A DNA stretch of 64,000 nucleotides from contig CABSNK010000001.1 in assembly GCA_902479075.1 (NCBI GenBank), forward strand, positions 113,134 through 177,133. Reading direction: 5' to 3'. The notes beneath the pieces were generated by a model that was not told where the DNA came from, did no database searches, and saw only the letters and a list, made by a program, of their open reading frames with translations. The stretch comes from an uncultured Collinsella sp. (GTDB taxonomy: Bacteria; Actinomycetota; Coriobacteriia; Coriobacteriales; Coriobacteriaceae). The first letter of the stretch is position 1; each line of letters opens with the position of its first letter. The position numbers and the translations under genes are program-made. Below, in pieces: positions 24,892 to 32,869 of this stretch.

Positions 24892-25035
24892 AATGCTGCG
24901 TATATAACGCAATCATCTCTATACAGATCAATGATGTCCGTCGGTATTTGACGGAGCTAGACTGTTTAGCCGCCCTGAAGGTTTATGCAGGGAGCATGTG
25001 ATCACAGGGCTTGAAAAGAAAGTTGAGCAAACACT

Positions 25036-27579
25036 GTGTCTGATCAACAACAAGAAAACGAAATAACGACGACGCAAACGGCTCCCGCTGCACCGGTTAC
25101 GTCGGACCAGGCCGTGCTTTCCGCGCCGGCGCAGGTCTCGGCTCTCGAGGCGCTTAAGGCCGCCGCGCCCACCACGCCCGTTGCTAGCGAGGAGGCTGCT
25201 CCCGCTAAGCCTAAGCGCACGCGTCGTTTGGCCAAGCCTGCTGCGGACGGCGAGGATGCCGAAAAGCCCAAGCGTCGTACGACGCGCACCACGCGCGCGA
25301 AGCGCCCCGTTGCCACCGATGCTTCGGCCCCCATTTCCGATGAGGTCGCGCAGGCCCGTGCACTGGCGCAGATTAGCGAGGCCCAGGTTGTGCGTGCCCG
25401 CCGTCGCGCTGCCGAGCGCGAGGCCGCGGCATTGACTGAGCTCGCTGCGCCGGTCGCCCCCGAGGCTCCTGCTGCCGAACAGTCGGCCGAGAAGCCGGCA
25501 CCGCGCACGCGTCGCCGTGCGGCAGCCAAGACGCAGCAACCTGTCGAGCAGCTGACTCCTGAGGTCGCTGAAGCTCCGGCTCGTTCTGCGGCAGGGGAGG
25601 GCGCTTCCTCCGCCGAGCCCGTCGTGCACGCTGAGGCCAACGAGGTTCCCGTCGTTGATCCGGCTCTGCGCCCGCATCGTCGCGGCCGCAAGCCCAAGGC
25701 GTATGTTGAGGCCGAGAAAGCCGCTGCCTCATCAGCTGCTGCCCAGGGTGCAGCGGTGACGGCCGAGTCTACGGCCGCGGCCGATTCCTGGGTCCAGGAC
25801 GCTCCGTCCACCGAGGCTCCCGCATCTGCCGATGCCGAGCCCGCCGATGTCCGTCCCGGCCGCAGCCGTCGCACCGCGGCAAAGCGCTCGACGAAGGCGA
25901 AGGTCAAGGCTGAGGCCAAGCCCGTCGACGACAAGTCCTCCGAGGCAACCGCCGATGCCGCTTCCGAGGCCGAGAACGTCGACCAGCCGGCAACTGAGAA
26001 GCCCAAGCGCACGCGCAAGAAGTCCGCGAGGGCCAAGGGTGCCGAGCAGCAGGGCGACGCCGAACCCAGCAACCATGCCAACGCCGACGCCAAGGCAGAG
26101 GGCGAGGCTCCGTCCGGCACCGATGCAACCGCAGCCGCGGCTGCCGAAGGCACCGAGACCGAAGAGGGCGCCCGCCCCAACCGTCGTCAGCACAAGCGCA
26201 GCGACGAGCGCAACGACCGCAAGGACGATCGCAACAACGACCGCCGCAGTCGTCAGCGCGACCGCAAACAGCGCAACAGGGAGCGCAACGCCGCCCCCAC
26301 CGAGCCCACGCTTTCGCGCGAGGAGCTTGCGGCCATGAAGGTCGCCGAGCTGCGCGAGAAGGCAAAAGAGTTCGAGATCGAGACGACCGGCAAGAAGAAG
26401 GCCGAGCTTGTCGAGGAGATCTACACGACCGCCGCGAAGGCCGAGGGCTTCCGCGATATTAAGGGCATCCTGCAGATTCGCCCGGACAGCTCCGGCATCA
26501 TCCATGCCCACGGTTACATGAAGTCCAACGAAGACGCCTTCGTCCCCGCTTACCTCATCCGCTCCGCACGCCTGCGCACGGGCGATGTCATCGAGGGTTC
26601 GCTGCGCCCCTCGCGCGGCGGCGACAAGCGAGCCGGCCTCGCCAAGATCACGACCGTTAACGGCATGGATCCCGAGCAGATCCGCAACCGCCCCAAGTTC
26701 GGCGACCTTACCCCGGTCTATCCCAACGAGCCGCTGCGCATGGAGCACGGCAAGGATTCCATCACCGGTCGCGCCATCGATATCGTGTCGCCGATCGGCA
26801 AGGGCCAGCGTGGCCTGATCGTGTCGCCGCCCAAGGCCGGCAAGACAACGATCCTTAAGAAGATCTGCCAGTCCATCTCGATCAACAACCCCGAGGTGCA
26901 CCTCATCTGCCTGCTCGTCGATGAGCGCCCCGAAGAGGTCACCGATATGCAGCGCTCCATCAAGGGCGAGGTCGTGGCCTCGACCTTCGATATGCCTGCC
27001 GACAACCACACCCGCGTGGCCGAGCTCGTTATCGAGCGCGCCAAGCGCATCGTGGAGCTGGGCGGCGATGTCGTGGTGGTGCTCGACTCCATCACGCGTC
27101 TTGCCCGCGCCTACAACCTGGCGGCACCCGCCTCGGGCCGTATCCTTTCGGGCGGCGTCGATTCGGCAGCTCTCTATCCGCCCAAGCGTTTCCTGGGTGC
27201 AGCCCGCAATATCGAAAACGGCGGCTCGCTCACCATCCTCGCCTCCGCCCTTATCGACACCGGCTCCAAGATGGATGAGGTCATCTTTGAGGAGTTCAAG
27301 GGCACCGGCAACATGGAGCTCAAGCTCGACCGCGATCTTGCCGATCGCCGCATCTTCCCGGCCATCGACCCCGTTGCCTCCGGTACGCGCAACGAGGACC
27401 TGCTAGTCGACGAGCAGATGCGCCCGTTTATCTTTGGCCTGCGTCGCATCCTCGCCGGTATGAACAACACCGAGCGCGCGGCGGCGTCGTTTATTAAGGG
27501 TCTTAAGGGCACCAACACCAACCAGGAGTTCCTGGTGCGTTCGGCCAAAAAGCACAGCGACTACGAGCAGACGTTTTAG
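25036..27579 (+). CDS. rho: Transcription termination factor Rho with long N-terminal extension
   Basis: Hexameric RNA helicase that ends transcription. The conserved Rho occupies the C-terminal half. The Rho N-terminal domain is at about residues 427-470 (LSREELAAMKVAELREKAKE), an OB-fold RNA-binding domain follows, then Walker A PPKAGKTT near residue 599 and Walker B VVVVLDSITRLARAYN near residue 675. The first 425 residues are low-complexity Ala/Glu/Lys/Arg/Pro sequence with many KPKRTRR-like basic clusters and a late Arg/Asn/Asp-rich tract. At 847 residues it is about twice E. coli Rho. Actinobacterial Rho proteins often have such inserts, but shorter. The start is GTG at 25036, after GAAAAGAAAG. 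Confidence 0.95.
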   Translation: MSDQQQENEITTTQTAPAAPVTSDQAVLSAPAQVSALEALKAAAPTTPVASEEAAPAKPKRTRRLAKPAADGEDAEKPKRRTTRTTRAKRPVATDASAPISDEVAQARALAQISEAQVVRARRRAAEREAAALTELAAPVAPEAPAAEQSAEKPAPRTRRRAAAKTQQPVEQLTPEVAEAPARSAAGEGASSAEPVVHAEANEVPVVDPALRPHRRGRKPKAYVEAEKAAASSAAAQGAAVTAESTAAADSWVQDAPSTEAPASADAEPADVRPGRSRRTAAKRSTKAKVKAEAKPVDDKSSEATADAASEAENVDQPATEKPKRTRKKSARAKGAEQQGDAEPSNHANADAKAEGEAPSGTDATAAAAAEGTETEEGARPNRRQHKRSDERNDRKDDRNNDRRSRQRDRKQRNRERNAAPTEPTLSREELAAMKVAELREKAKEFEIETTGKKKAELVEEIYTTAAKAEGFRDIKGILQIRPDSSGIIHAHGYMKSNEDAFVPAYLIRSARLRTGDVIEGSLRPSRGGDKRAGLAKITTVNGMDPEQIRNRPKFGDLTPVYPNEPLRMEHGKDSITGRAIDIVSPIGKGQRGLIVSPPKAGKTTILKKICQSISINNPEVHLICLLVDERPEEVTDMQRSIKGEVVASTFDMPADNHTRVAELVIERAKRIVELGGDVVVVLDSITRLARAYNLAAPASGRILSGGVDSAALYPPKRFLGAARNIENGGSLTILASALIDTGSKMDEVIFEEFKGTGNMELKLDRDLADRRIFPAIDPVASGTRNEDLLVDEQMRPFIFGLRRILAGMNNTERAAASFIKGLKGTNTNQEFLVRSAKKHSDYEQTF

Positions 27580-27620
27580 ACCAAAAGCCGCACGCTATAT
27601 CGCCATGAGAACGGGCAATC

Positions 27621-27651
27621 GGGCCGGGGTTTATGCCCCGGCCCTTTCTTT
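27621..27651 (+). terminator. rho terminator
   Basis: GGGCCGGGG pairs with CCCCGGCCC around a TTTATG loop, followed by TTTCTTT. The following 240 bases (27655-27894) show no supported gene. A 61-codon frame at 27788 overlaps the next gene and looks fortuitous. Confidence 0.85.
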
Positions 27652-27894
27652 ATGGCGCCACTCGGCAACATTTTTTGACCTTATGACCGACAAGCAGCAG
27701 TTTTCGAGCCATAATCCGGCCTCATCGCTTGCAATCGGAGGGTCGGTTTCGCATAATAACTTTTAAGCTTCGCGACGGAAAACGCAGATGAAACGAACCA
27801 TATACCGTTGCTTTGGGACGCATGTCCCGCTTCATCTTCTCTCGCGCAGCCAACTAAATGATGCGATTTGGGTGCTGGAAGATGGGGAGAGCTC

Positions 27895-29346
27895 ATGGCT
27901 TCTTCTGATGCAACACAACGAGCAGTCCTTGCCGGACTTTCCTGCGGGATCGGCCTTGCCGCCCCCGTGGTGATGTATGCCGCGACGTTGCCGTTCTCGT
28001 CGGTCAACGAGACAGTTGTCGCGGGCGCGGTTCCCTTTGCCGTTGGTGCGGTGGCGGGCGTGGGCATCTACGCAGCCTCGCTGGGCATCTCCGAGTATCG
28101 CGCTGAGCATGATGGCCGCCTGTTTGAGCCCGATGCCGTGGGCGGCGCCGCTCAGTTTGGCCGGACCCATAACGAGTTCAAGACCGCCTCGATTCCCGCG
28201 CAGCAGCAGGGGGCGGCGCCTCAGCCTGCGGCCCCGGCCGATCGGGCCAATGCCGCACAGCCTTCTTCCGCATTTCTCTCCGGCCTGACCGGTGCGTTCC
28301 AGCGCCGCCACGCCGACGATGGCGTTCCCACCATCGCGCGCGCGGCTAACGCCATGGATGAGGCCGAGGCCTGGTCTATGATCGACAGTATGCTCGATGA
28401 CGATTCCCCGGTCAGCTGCGATCCCGTGCGTTCGCGCGATGTCTACCAGGTCGCAATCGACGAGCTCACCAACGGTGGAAAGACCGGTTCTTACAATCGC
28501 GATGACATTGCCGCTGCCGCACGCGCCGTCTCGGGCTCTCATGCAGCCCCTGCGGGCAGCACCGCAGCCTTCGTGGCGCTTGTAGCCAACGCAGCCAACA
28601 ATGCCGCCTATAACGGCGCGTCGTCGGCTGCGTACGCCTCTGCCGCGTCGGCTGCTTCGGCCGGCCAACAGAGCGCAGCTCAGGCGGCTCCTGTCGCCGA
28701 CCCCTTTGCCGATGAGCCCCTGGCTGTCGACGAGGAGACCATTGCCGCTCGCCGAGCTGCCGAAAGCTCGCTTTGGGGCGCTTCGGCCCAAATGCAGGCC
28801 GCGGAGGCGGCGCCGTACAACGCCAAGCTCGCCAGCATGCCCATCATTTCCGATGCCAAGGGTGTGGACCTCGCCGATCTGGACGAGCCCGCCGCCATCA
28901 CTGCCTCTATCGATGCCCAGGATCGCGCGGATACCGACAGTCTCCCCGATGCCTCCCTCGAGGAAGATGTCCCCATGGCCGATTATTCGGGCCACGAGGA
29001 CATGTGGGCCGCCGCTATGGCGATCATGGCCGAGGCTGCCGAGCCCGCCCCCGTGGCGGTGCCTGCGCCTGCAGCCTCACCTGTGTCGGCTGCTCCCGTC
29101 TATGTCGGCCGCCACAGTTCCGTGCTTCCCGAGGATACCGCGCGTATCTCGCGCGAGGGTATCGAGCGCGCCGAGGCTATCGCTGCCGGCGTTATGGAAA
29201 ACCGTCGTCATGAGCGCGTCAATCAGATTCTCGAGGAAGAGATCAACCGTCTGCAGTCTGCGGCCGTCAAGCGCACGGGTCGTGCCTATCTGAGCGTTAT
29301 CGAGGGCGGTACCGCCAGCTTTACGCCGCTGCGCGCGGAGGCATAA
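27895..29346 (+). CDS. Large Ala-rich membrane-anchored protein of unknown function
   Basis: The 483-residue protein matches no family I recognise. Two hydrophobic segments (about residues 10-30 and 40-62) anchor the N-terminus, followed by about 400 Ala/Asp/Glu-rich, mostly disordered residues. The last 60 residues (RISREGIERAEAIAAGVMENRR and onward) look helical and conserved in character, ending in RAYLSVIEGGTASFTPL. The start ATG 27895 follows GGGGAGAGC. It is followed after only 7 bases by the VanZ-like gene, suggesting a two-gene unit. It may be an envelope or division-associated protein, but this is speculation. Confidence 0.7.
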   Translation: MASSDATQRAVLAGLSCGIGLAAPVVMYAATLPFSSVNETVVAGAVPFAVGAVAGVGIYAASLGISEYRAEHDGRLFEPDAVGGAAQFGRTHNEFKTASIPAQQQGAAPQPAAPADRANAAQPSSAFLSGLTGAFQRRHADDGVPTIARAANAMDEAEAWSMIDSMLDDDSPVSCDPVRSRDVYQVAIDELTNGGKTGSYNRDDIAAAARAVSGSHAAPAGSTAAFVALVANAANNAAYNGASSAAYASAASAASAGQQSAAQAAPVADPFADEPLAVDEETIAARRAAESSLWGASAQMQAAEAAPYNAKLASMPIISDAKGVDLADLDEPAAITASIDAQDRADTDSLPDASLEEDVPMADYSGHEDMWAAAMAIMAEAAEPAPVAVPAPAASPVSAAPVYVGRHSSVLPEDTARISREGIERAEAIAAGVMENRRHERVNQILEEEINRLQSAAVKRTGRAYLSVIEGGTASFTPLRAEA

Positions 29347-29353
29347 TTGCCGC

Positions 29354-29803
29354 ATGGTTAAGGTCGATCGAAAATGGGCGCTTGCCGCCTGCGCCATGGT
29401 GCTCGTCATTTGGGGCAATTCGCTGGTTCCCGGTACGGGCTCTGGTTCGTTGAGCCTGTCGATTATGGAATCCATTCGCGGCTTTTTGCAGACCCTGGGG
29501 CTTCCATACGAGTGGGTGACCAACTTCGTCGTGCGCAAGTGCGCTCATTTTACCGAGTACATGGTGCTTGGCATCTTGGCGACGCACGCCTTTGACCTCG
29601 AAGGCCGGCGTACGTTTGATGTGTTGCTGCCCACGGCGGTGTTCTTGCTGCTTGTCCCCTCTATCGACGAGACGATCCAGCTATTTGTGCCCGGTCGCGC
29701 CGGCATGATTACCGATGTGATGATCGACTGCTGCGGGGCGACGACAGGCGTCGTACTCCGATATCTCTTACGGTCGCTGATGTACACCAAAAAGGCCGCC
29801 TAG
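29354..29803 (+). CDS. VanZ-like membrane protein
   Basis: The 149-residue protein has four hydrophobic segments and the VanZ-family landmarks IWGNSLVPG near the N-terminus, KCAHFTEYMVLG near residue 62, and SIDETIQLFVPGRAGMITDVMID near residue 103. VanZ-type proteins are small integral membrane proteins of uncertain biochemical role, and one gives low-level teicoplanin resistance. There is no vancomycin cluster here, so resistance should not be assumed. It is in one unit with the Ala-rich protein upstream. A terminator for the opposite-strand gene is embedded in its last codons. Confidence 0.85.
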   Translation: MVKVDRKWALAACAMVLVIWGNSLVPGTGSGSLSLSIMESIRGFLQTLGLPYEWVTNFVVRKCAHFTEYMVLGILATHAFDLEGRRTFDVLLPTAVFLLLVPSIDETIQLFVPGRAGMITDVMIDCCGATTGVVLRYLLRSLMYTKKAA

Positions 29804-29831
29804 GACGTTTTGCTTGGTCCTAGGCGGCCTT
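29793..29831 (-). terminator. Terminator of the ROK kinase gene, inside the VanZ gene end
   Basis: AGGCCGCCTAGGAC (29793-29806) pairs with GTCCTAGGCGGCCTT (29817-29831). The T run (CTTTTTGG) is on the minus strand, so it serves the ROK gene. It overlaps the last codons of the VanZ-like gene. Confidence 0.8.
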
Positions 29832-29917
29832 GTACGTTTGAGGGCCTCTGCGGGGCGTGACGGCGTTTTCCGGGCGTTTTGCGAGTTTGGCTACGCTGCG
29901 CCCCGCTGATGTGTCCT

Positions 29918-30808
29918 TCACTGGAGCGCCTGGGCGCCAAGGGCCAGACAACCCATGATGCCCTGCTTGCCCTCAAGGCTGTTATTGACAATGTAGGTTT
30001 CGATGTCGTTGACCTCGGGCGTGACGATATAGCCGTTGAGCATCTCGGCGCACTTTTTGCGTGCGAGCGGCACGATGGGGGTGTGGTCGGCCACGCCGCC
30101 GCCGATGATGATCTTTTGCGGCGCGTAGCACAGCGTGTAGGTCATGAGCGCCTGTGCCAGGTAGCCTGCGAGCAGGTCCATGGCCTCCGGATCTTCGGCC
30201 ATGTCTCCGGCGCTCTTGCCATTCCAGCGCTTTTTAACGCCGGGGCCGGCGATGAGGCCCTCGAGGCAGTTGTCGTGGAAGGGGCAGGCGCTATGCTCGC
30301 CGATGGTGTCGCGCGGATCGCGCGTGACCAGGATATGGCCGGCTTCGGGATGCATCATACCGTGCACGAGCTGGCCGCCCGAGAGCACGCCGGCGCCCAC
30401 GCCGGTGCCGATGGTCAGGTAGACCACGTCGGTGAGGCCCTGGGCGCAACCGAAGGTGACCTCGCCCAAGCAGGCGACGTTGACGTCGGTGTCGTAGCCA
30501 CAGGGAATATTGAGCTCGTTTTGAATGGTGCCCAGCAGATCAAAGTAGCGCCATGCCGTTTTGGGCGTCTCCAGGATCTTGCCGTATTGGGGCGAGGCAG
30601 GGTTGACTGCCGTGGGGCCAAAGGCGCCAATGCCCAGCGCGGCGATGCCCTTGTCGGCAAACCATGCGTTGACGGCCTCAACGGTCTCCTGCGGGGTCGT
30701 GGTCGCAATCTGCTCGCGCTCCAGGACCGTACCGTCTGCATAGCCCGTGGCGCAGACCATCTTGGTGCCGCCAGCCTCGAGCGCTCCGATAAGCTGCTGC
30801 TCTGCCAT
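29918..30808 (-). CDS. ROK-family sugar kinase (fructokinase-like)
   Basis: The 296-residue protein is a ROK-family kinase, probably phosphorylating fructose or a related hexose. It has the N-terminal phosphate loop GALEAGGTKMVCATG, the FGP segment GAFGPTAVNP, YLTIGTGVGAG, and the zinc-binding-type run HPEAGHILVTRD with the Cys/His pattern CPFHDNCLEG. The GALEAGGTK start and CPFHDNCLEG resemble the Bacillus GmuE/ScrK fructokinase group. It is monocistronic, with the aminotransferase terminator upstream. Confidence 0.85.
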   Translation of the reverse strand: MAEQQLIGALEAGGTKMVCATGYADGTVLEREQIATTTPQETVEAVNAWFADKGIAALGIGAFGPTAVNPASPQYGKILETPKTAWRYFDLLGTIQNELNIPCGYDTDVNVACLGEVTFGCAQGLTDVVYLTIGTGVGAGVLSGGQLVHGMMHPEAGHILVTRDPRDTIGEHSACPFHDNCLEGLIAGPGVKKRWNGKSAGDMAEDPEAMDLLAGYLAQALMTYTLCYAPQKIIIGGGVADHTPIVPLARKKCAEMLNGYIVTPEVNDIETYIVNNSLEGKQGIMGCLALGAQALQ

Positions 30809-30887
30809 AGTATTCCTCTCTCTGGGACGAGTTGCTCCGTGACTAAAGTATAGAGCTCTAAACCATTTTAGAAAGCGCTATAAAAAG

Positions 30888-30924
30888 AAGCCTCGCAACG
30901 CGGCGGGCGGTACGAGGCTTTTTT
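30888..30924. terminator. Terminator between aminotransferase and ROK kinase genes
   Basis: AAGCCTCG pairs with CGAGGCTT, with T runs on both strands. On the minus strand it closes the aminotransferase transcript. Confidence 0.75.
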
Positions 30925-30949
30925 GGTTGCTTTAGTTGCCGGGCCGTCC

Positions 30950-32131
30950 TTACCCGCGCGGCTTGATTTTATCACGTAGCGATTTGAGGTTCTCCAGCGC
31001 CGCGTTAAGCGTCTCGTCTCGCTTGGCAAAGTGGAAACGAATCAGATGGTTGACGGGCTCGCGGAAGAAGCTCGAGCCGGGCACGGCGCCCACGCCCACC
31101 TTAGATGCGAGGTCCTCGCAGAATTCGAGGTCGCTGTCATAGCCAAACTCAGAGATGTCCATCATGACGTAGTAGGCGCCCTGCGGCACGTTATGCTCAA
31201 GACCGATGCTATCGAGTCCCTGGCAGAACAGGTCGCGCTTGGCGGTGTAGAGGTCGAGGACCTCCTGGTAATAGCTGTCGTCGAAGTTGAGGGCGGTGAC
31301 GACAGCTTCCTGCAGGGGAGCGGCGGCACCCACGGTGAGGAAGTCGTGGACTTTTTTAATGCGCTCGGTGATCTGGGCTGGGGCGATGGTGTAGCCCAGA
31401 CGCCAGCCGGTGATGGAGTACGTCTTAGACAGTGAGCTGCAGCTGATAGTGCGCTCGAACATGCCGGGCAGCGTGGCCATATAGACGTGCTCGTGGGGCG
31501 CGTAGACGATGTGCTCGTACACCTCGTCGGTGATGCAGTAGGCGTCGTACTTTTTGCAGAGGTCGGCGATAAAGGTGAGCTCCTCGCGCGTAAAGACCTT
31601 GCCGCAGGGGTTGGAAGGGTTGCACAGGACGATGGCCTTGGGGTCGTTGTCGCGGAAGGCCGCCTCGAGCGTCTCACGGTCAAAGTCGAATGTGGGCGGG
31701 TTGAGCGGCACGTAGATGGGCTCGGCACCCGAAAGGATCGTGTCGGCGCCGTAGTTCTCGTAGAACGGCGAGAAGATGACGACCTTGTCGCCGGGGTTCG
31801 TGACCGTCATCATGGCAGCCATCATGGCTTCGGTGGAGCCGCAGGTGACCACGATGTTCTCGTTGGGGTTGATCGGCTTGCCCATAAAGTGCTCCTGCTT
31901 GGCGGCGAGCGCCTCGCGCATGGCCTGGGAGCCCCAGGTGATGGAGTACTGGTGATAGAGCGGCTTGGGGTCGGTGGCGATGGTGCTCAGGCTGTTGAGC
32001 AGCTGCGCCGGGGGATCGAAGTCGGGGAAGCCCTGCGAGAGATTGACGGCGTCGTACTTATTGGAGATGCGTGTCATGCGGCGGATGACCGAATCGGTAA
32101 ATCTCGCCGTGCGATTGGAGAGTTCTTTCAT
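30950..32131 (-). CDS. PLP-dependent aminotransferase (class I/II)
   Basis: The 393-residue fold-type I aminotransferase has NLSQGFPDFDPP near residue 34, the glycine-rich GSTEAM, the NPSNPCGK segment, DEVYEHIVY, and the PLP lysine in SLSKTYSITGWRLGY. The SQGFPDF start is typical of the broad-specificity aspartate/aromatic/methionine group (for example YbdL-like and kynurenine aminotransferase relatives). The precise substrate cannot be set. I chose the ATG at 32131, with GAAAGGAC upstream, over an opening at 32149. Confidence 0.88.
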   Translation of the reverse strand: MKELSNRTARFTDSVIRRMTRISNKYDAVNLSQGFPDFDPPAQLLNSLSTIATDPKPLYHQYSITWGSQAMREALAAKQEHFMGKPINPNENIVVTCGSTEAMMAAMMTVTNPGDKVVIFSPFYENYGADTILSGAEPIYVPLNPPTFDFDRETLEAAFRDNDPKAIVLCNPSNPCGKVFTREELTFIADLCKKYDAYCITDEVYEHIVYAPHEHVYMATLPGMFERTISCSSLSKTYSITGWRLGYTIAPAQITERIKKVHDFLTVGAAAPLQEAVVTALNFDDSYYQEVLDLYTAKRDLFCQGLDSIGLEHNVPQGAYYVMMDISEFGYDSDLEFCEDLASKVGVGAVPGSSFFREPVNHLIRFHFAKRDETLNAALENLKSLRDKIKPRG

Positions 32132-32297
32132 GCTTGTCCTTTCGAGCATTTGCAGTGGGGCAAGTTTACTCCTATGAAACCGGTGGGAATTGCTCGAAAC
32201 GCGCCCGAAAAACTCTTTTCAAAATTCTTGAAAATTGGGGCTTGCATCGTGTGGCGTTCCTTGCAATAATAATCGAGCGCGAAGCGCACAGGACACG

Positions 32298-32374
32298 GTG
32301 GGTGTAGCTCAGTTGGCTAGAGCGACGGGTTGTGGTCCCGTAGGTCGAGGGTTCGAGTCCCTTTACCCACCCCA
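32298..32374 (+). tRNA. tRNA-His (anticodon GTG)
   Basis: A complete cloverleaf with acceptor GTGGGTG pairing with TACCCAC. A G at position 32297 is available as the histidine-specific G-1 opposite C73. Anticodon loop TTGTGGT gives GTG. CCA is encoded (32372-32374). Confidence 0.95.
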
Positions 32375-32396
32375 GTTCTTGCTTCGTGTTGATATC

Positions 32397-32472
32397 GGGT
32401 CGTTAGCTCAGTTGGTAGAGCAGGGGACTCTTAATCCCAAGGTCCAGGGTTCGACCCCCTGACGGCCCACCA
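32397..32472 (+). tRNA. tRNA-Lys (anticodon CTT), copy 1
   Basis: Acceptor GGGTCGT pairs with ACGGCCC, anticodon loop CTCTTAA gives CTT, and CCA is encoded. It is the first of three identical copies spaced exactly 119 bases apart. Confidence 0.96.
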
Positions 32473-32515
32473 CACGATATCTCCTCTAAAGTCCGCCACA
32501 ACGGACTTTAGCTTT

Positions 32516-32591
32516 GGGTCGTTAGCTCAGTTGGTAGAGCAGGGGACTCTTAATCCCAAGGTCCAGGGTTCGACCCCCTGACGGCCCACCA
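32516..32591 (+). tRNA. tRNA-Lys (anticodon CTT), copy 2
   Basis: Identical to copy 1, including encoded CCA. The 43-base spacer on each side contains the hairpin CTAAAGTCCG with CGGACTTTAG. Confidence 0.96.
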
Positions 32592-32634
32592 CACGATATC
32601 TCCTCTAAAGTCCGCCACAACGGACTTTAGCTTT

Positions 32635-32710
32635 GGGTCGTTAGCTCAGTTGGTAGAGCAGGGGACTCTTAATCCCAAGGTCCAGGGTTCGACCCCCTGA
32701 CGGCCCACCA
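32635..32710 (+). tRNA. tRNA-Lys (anticodon CTT), copy 3, next to the prophage
   Basis: Identical to the other two copies. It is the last chromosomal gene before the prophage integrase and the likely site of integration, with its 3-prime half serving as the attachment core. Confidence 0.96.
32655..32710 (+). other. Candidate prophage attachment site (attL)
   Basis: The integrase gene begins 160 bases beyond this tRNA and points toward it, the usual layout for tRNA-targeting prophages. The core should be part of the tRNA-Lys 3-prime half. The matching copy would lie beyond 64000, so the boundary is inferred. Confidence 0.5.
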
Positions 32711-32720
32711 AAGAACACGC

Positions 32721-32749
32721 AGGTCAGCGCTTCGGCGCTGACCTTTTTT
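32721..32749 (+). terminator. tRNA cluster terminator
   Basis: AGGTCAGCGC pairs with GCGCTGACCT around TTCG, followed by a T run. A second hairpin of the same orientation lies at 32797-32834. Confidence 0.9.
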
Positions 32750-32796
32750 GTTTACCGAAGAGTCGAATCATAACCGTCCGTTACCGTTCGCGTTTT

Positions 32797-32834
32797 ACGC
32801 CCCCTGCCGTTTATGCGCGGCAGGGGGCGTTTTA
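32797..32834 (+). terminator. Second terminator between tRNA cluster and integrase
   Basis: ACGCCCCCTGCCG pairs perfectly with CGGCAGGGGGCGT, followed by TTTAT on the plus strand. Confidence 0.75.
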
Positions 32835-32869
32835 TGCATTTAGCAGGTAATGGACCTAGAAAATGCAAT

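Larger units (their letters stand above)
32397..32710 (+). repeat. 119-bp tandem repeat carrying three tRNA-Lys genes
   Basis: Each unit is 76 bases of tRNA plus a 43-base spacer with a perfect inverted repeat. Two full units are identical and the third lacks the spacer, which is replaced by terminator and prophage sequence. Confidence 0.92.

Noticed and set aside
25044..26180. Long antisense open frame opposite rho
   Set aside because: It is a shadow of GC-biased low-complexity coding sequence and has no ribosome site or recognisable product.
27788..27973. Small gene ahead of the Ala-rich membrane protein
   Set aside because: It overlaps the next gene by 79 bases, lacks a ribosome site and resembles nothing.
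29354..29803. Glycopeptide resistance determinant
   Set aside because: VanZ-like proteins are widespread, and no vanA/vanH/vanX-type genes are nearby.
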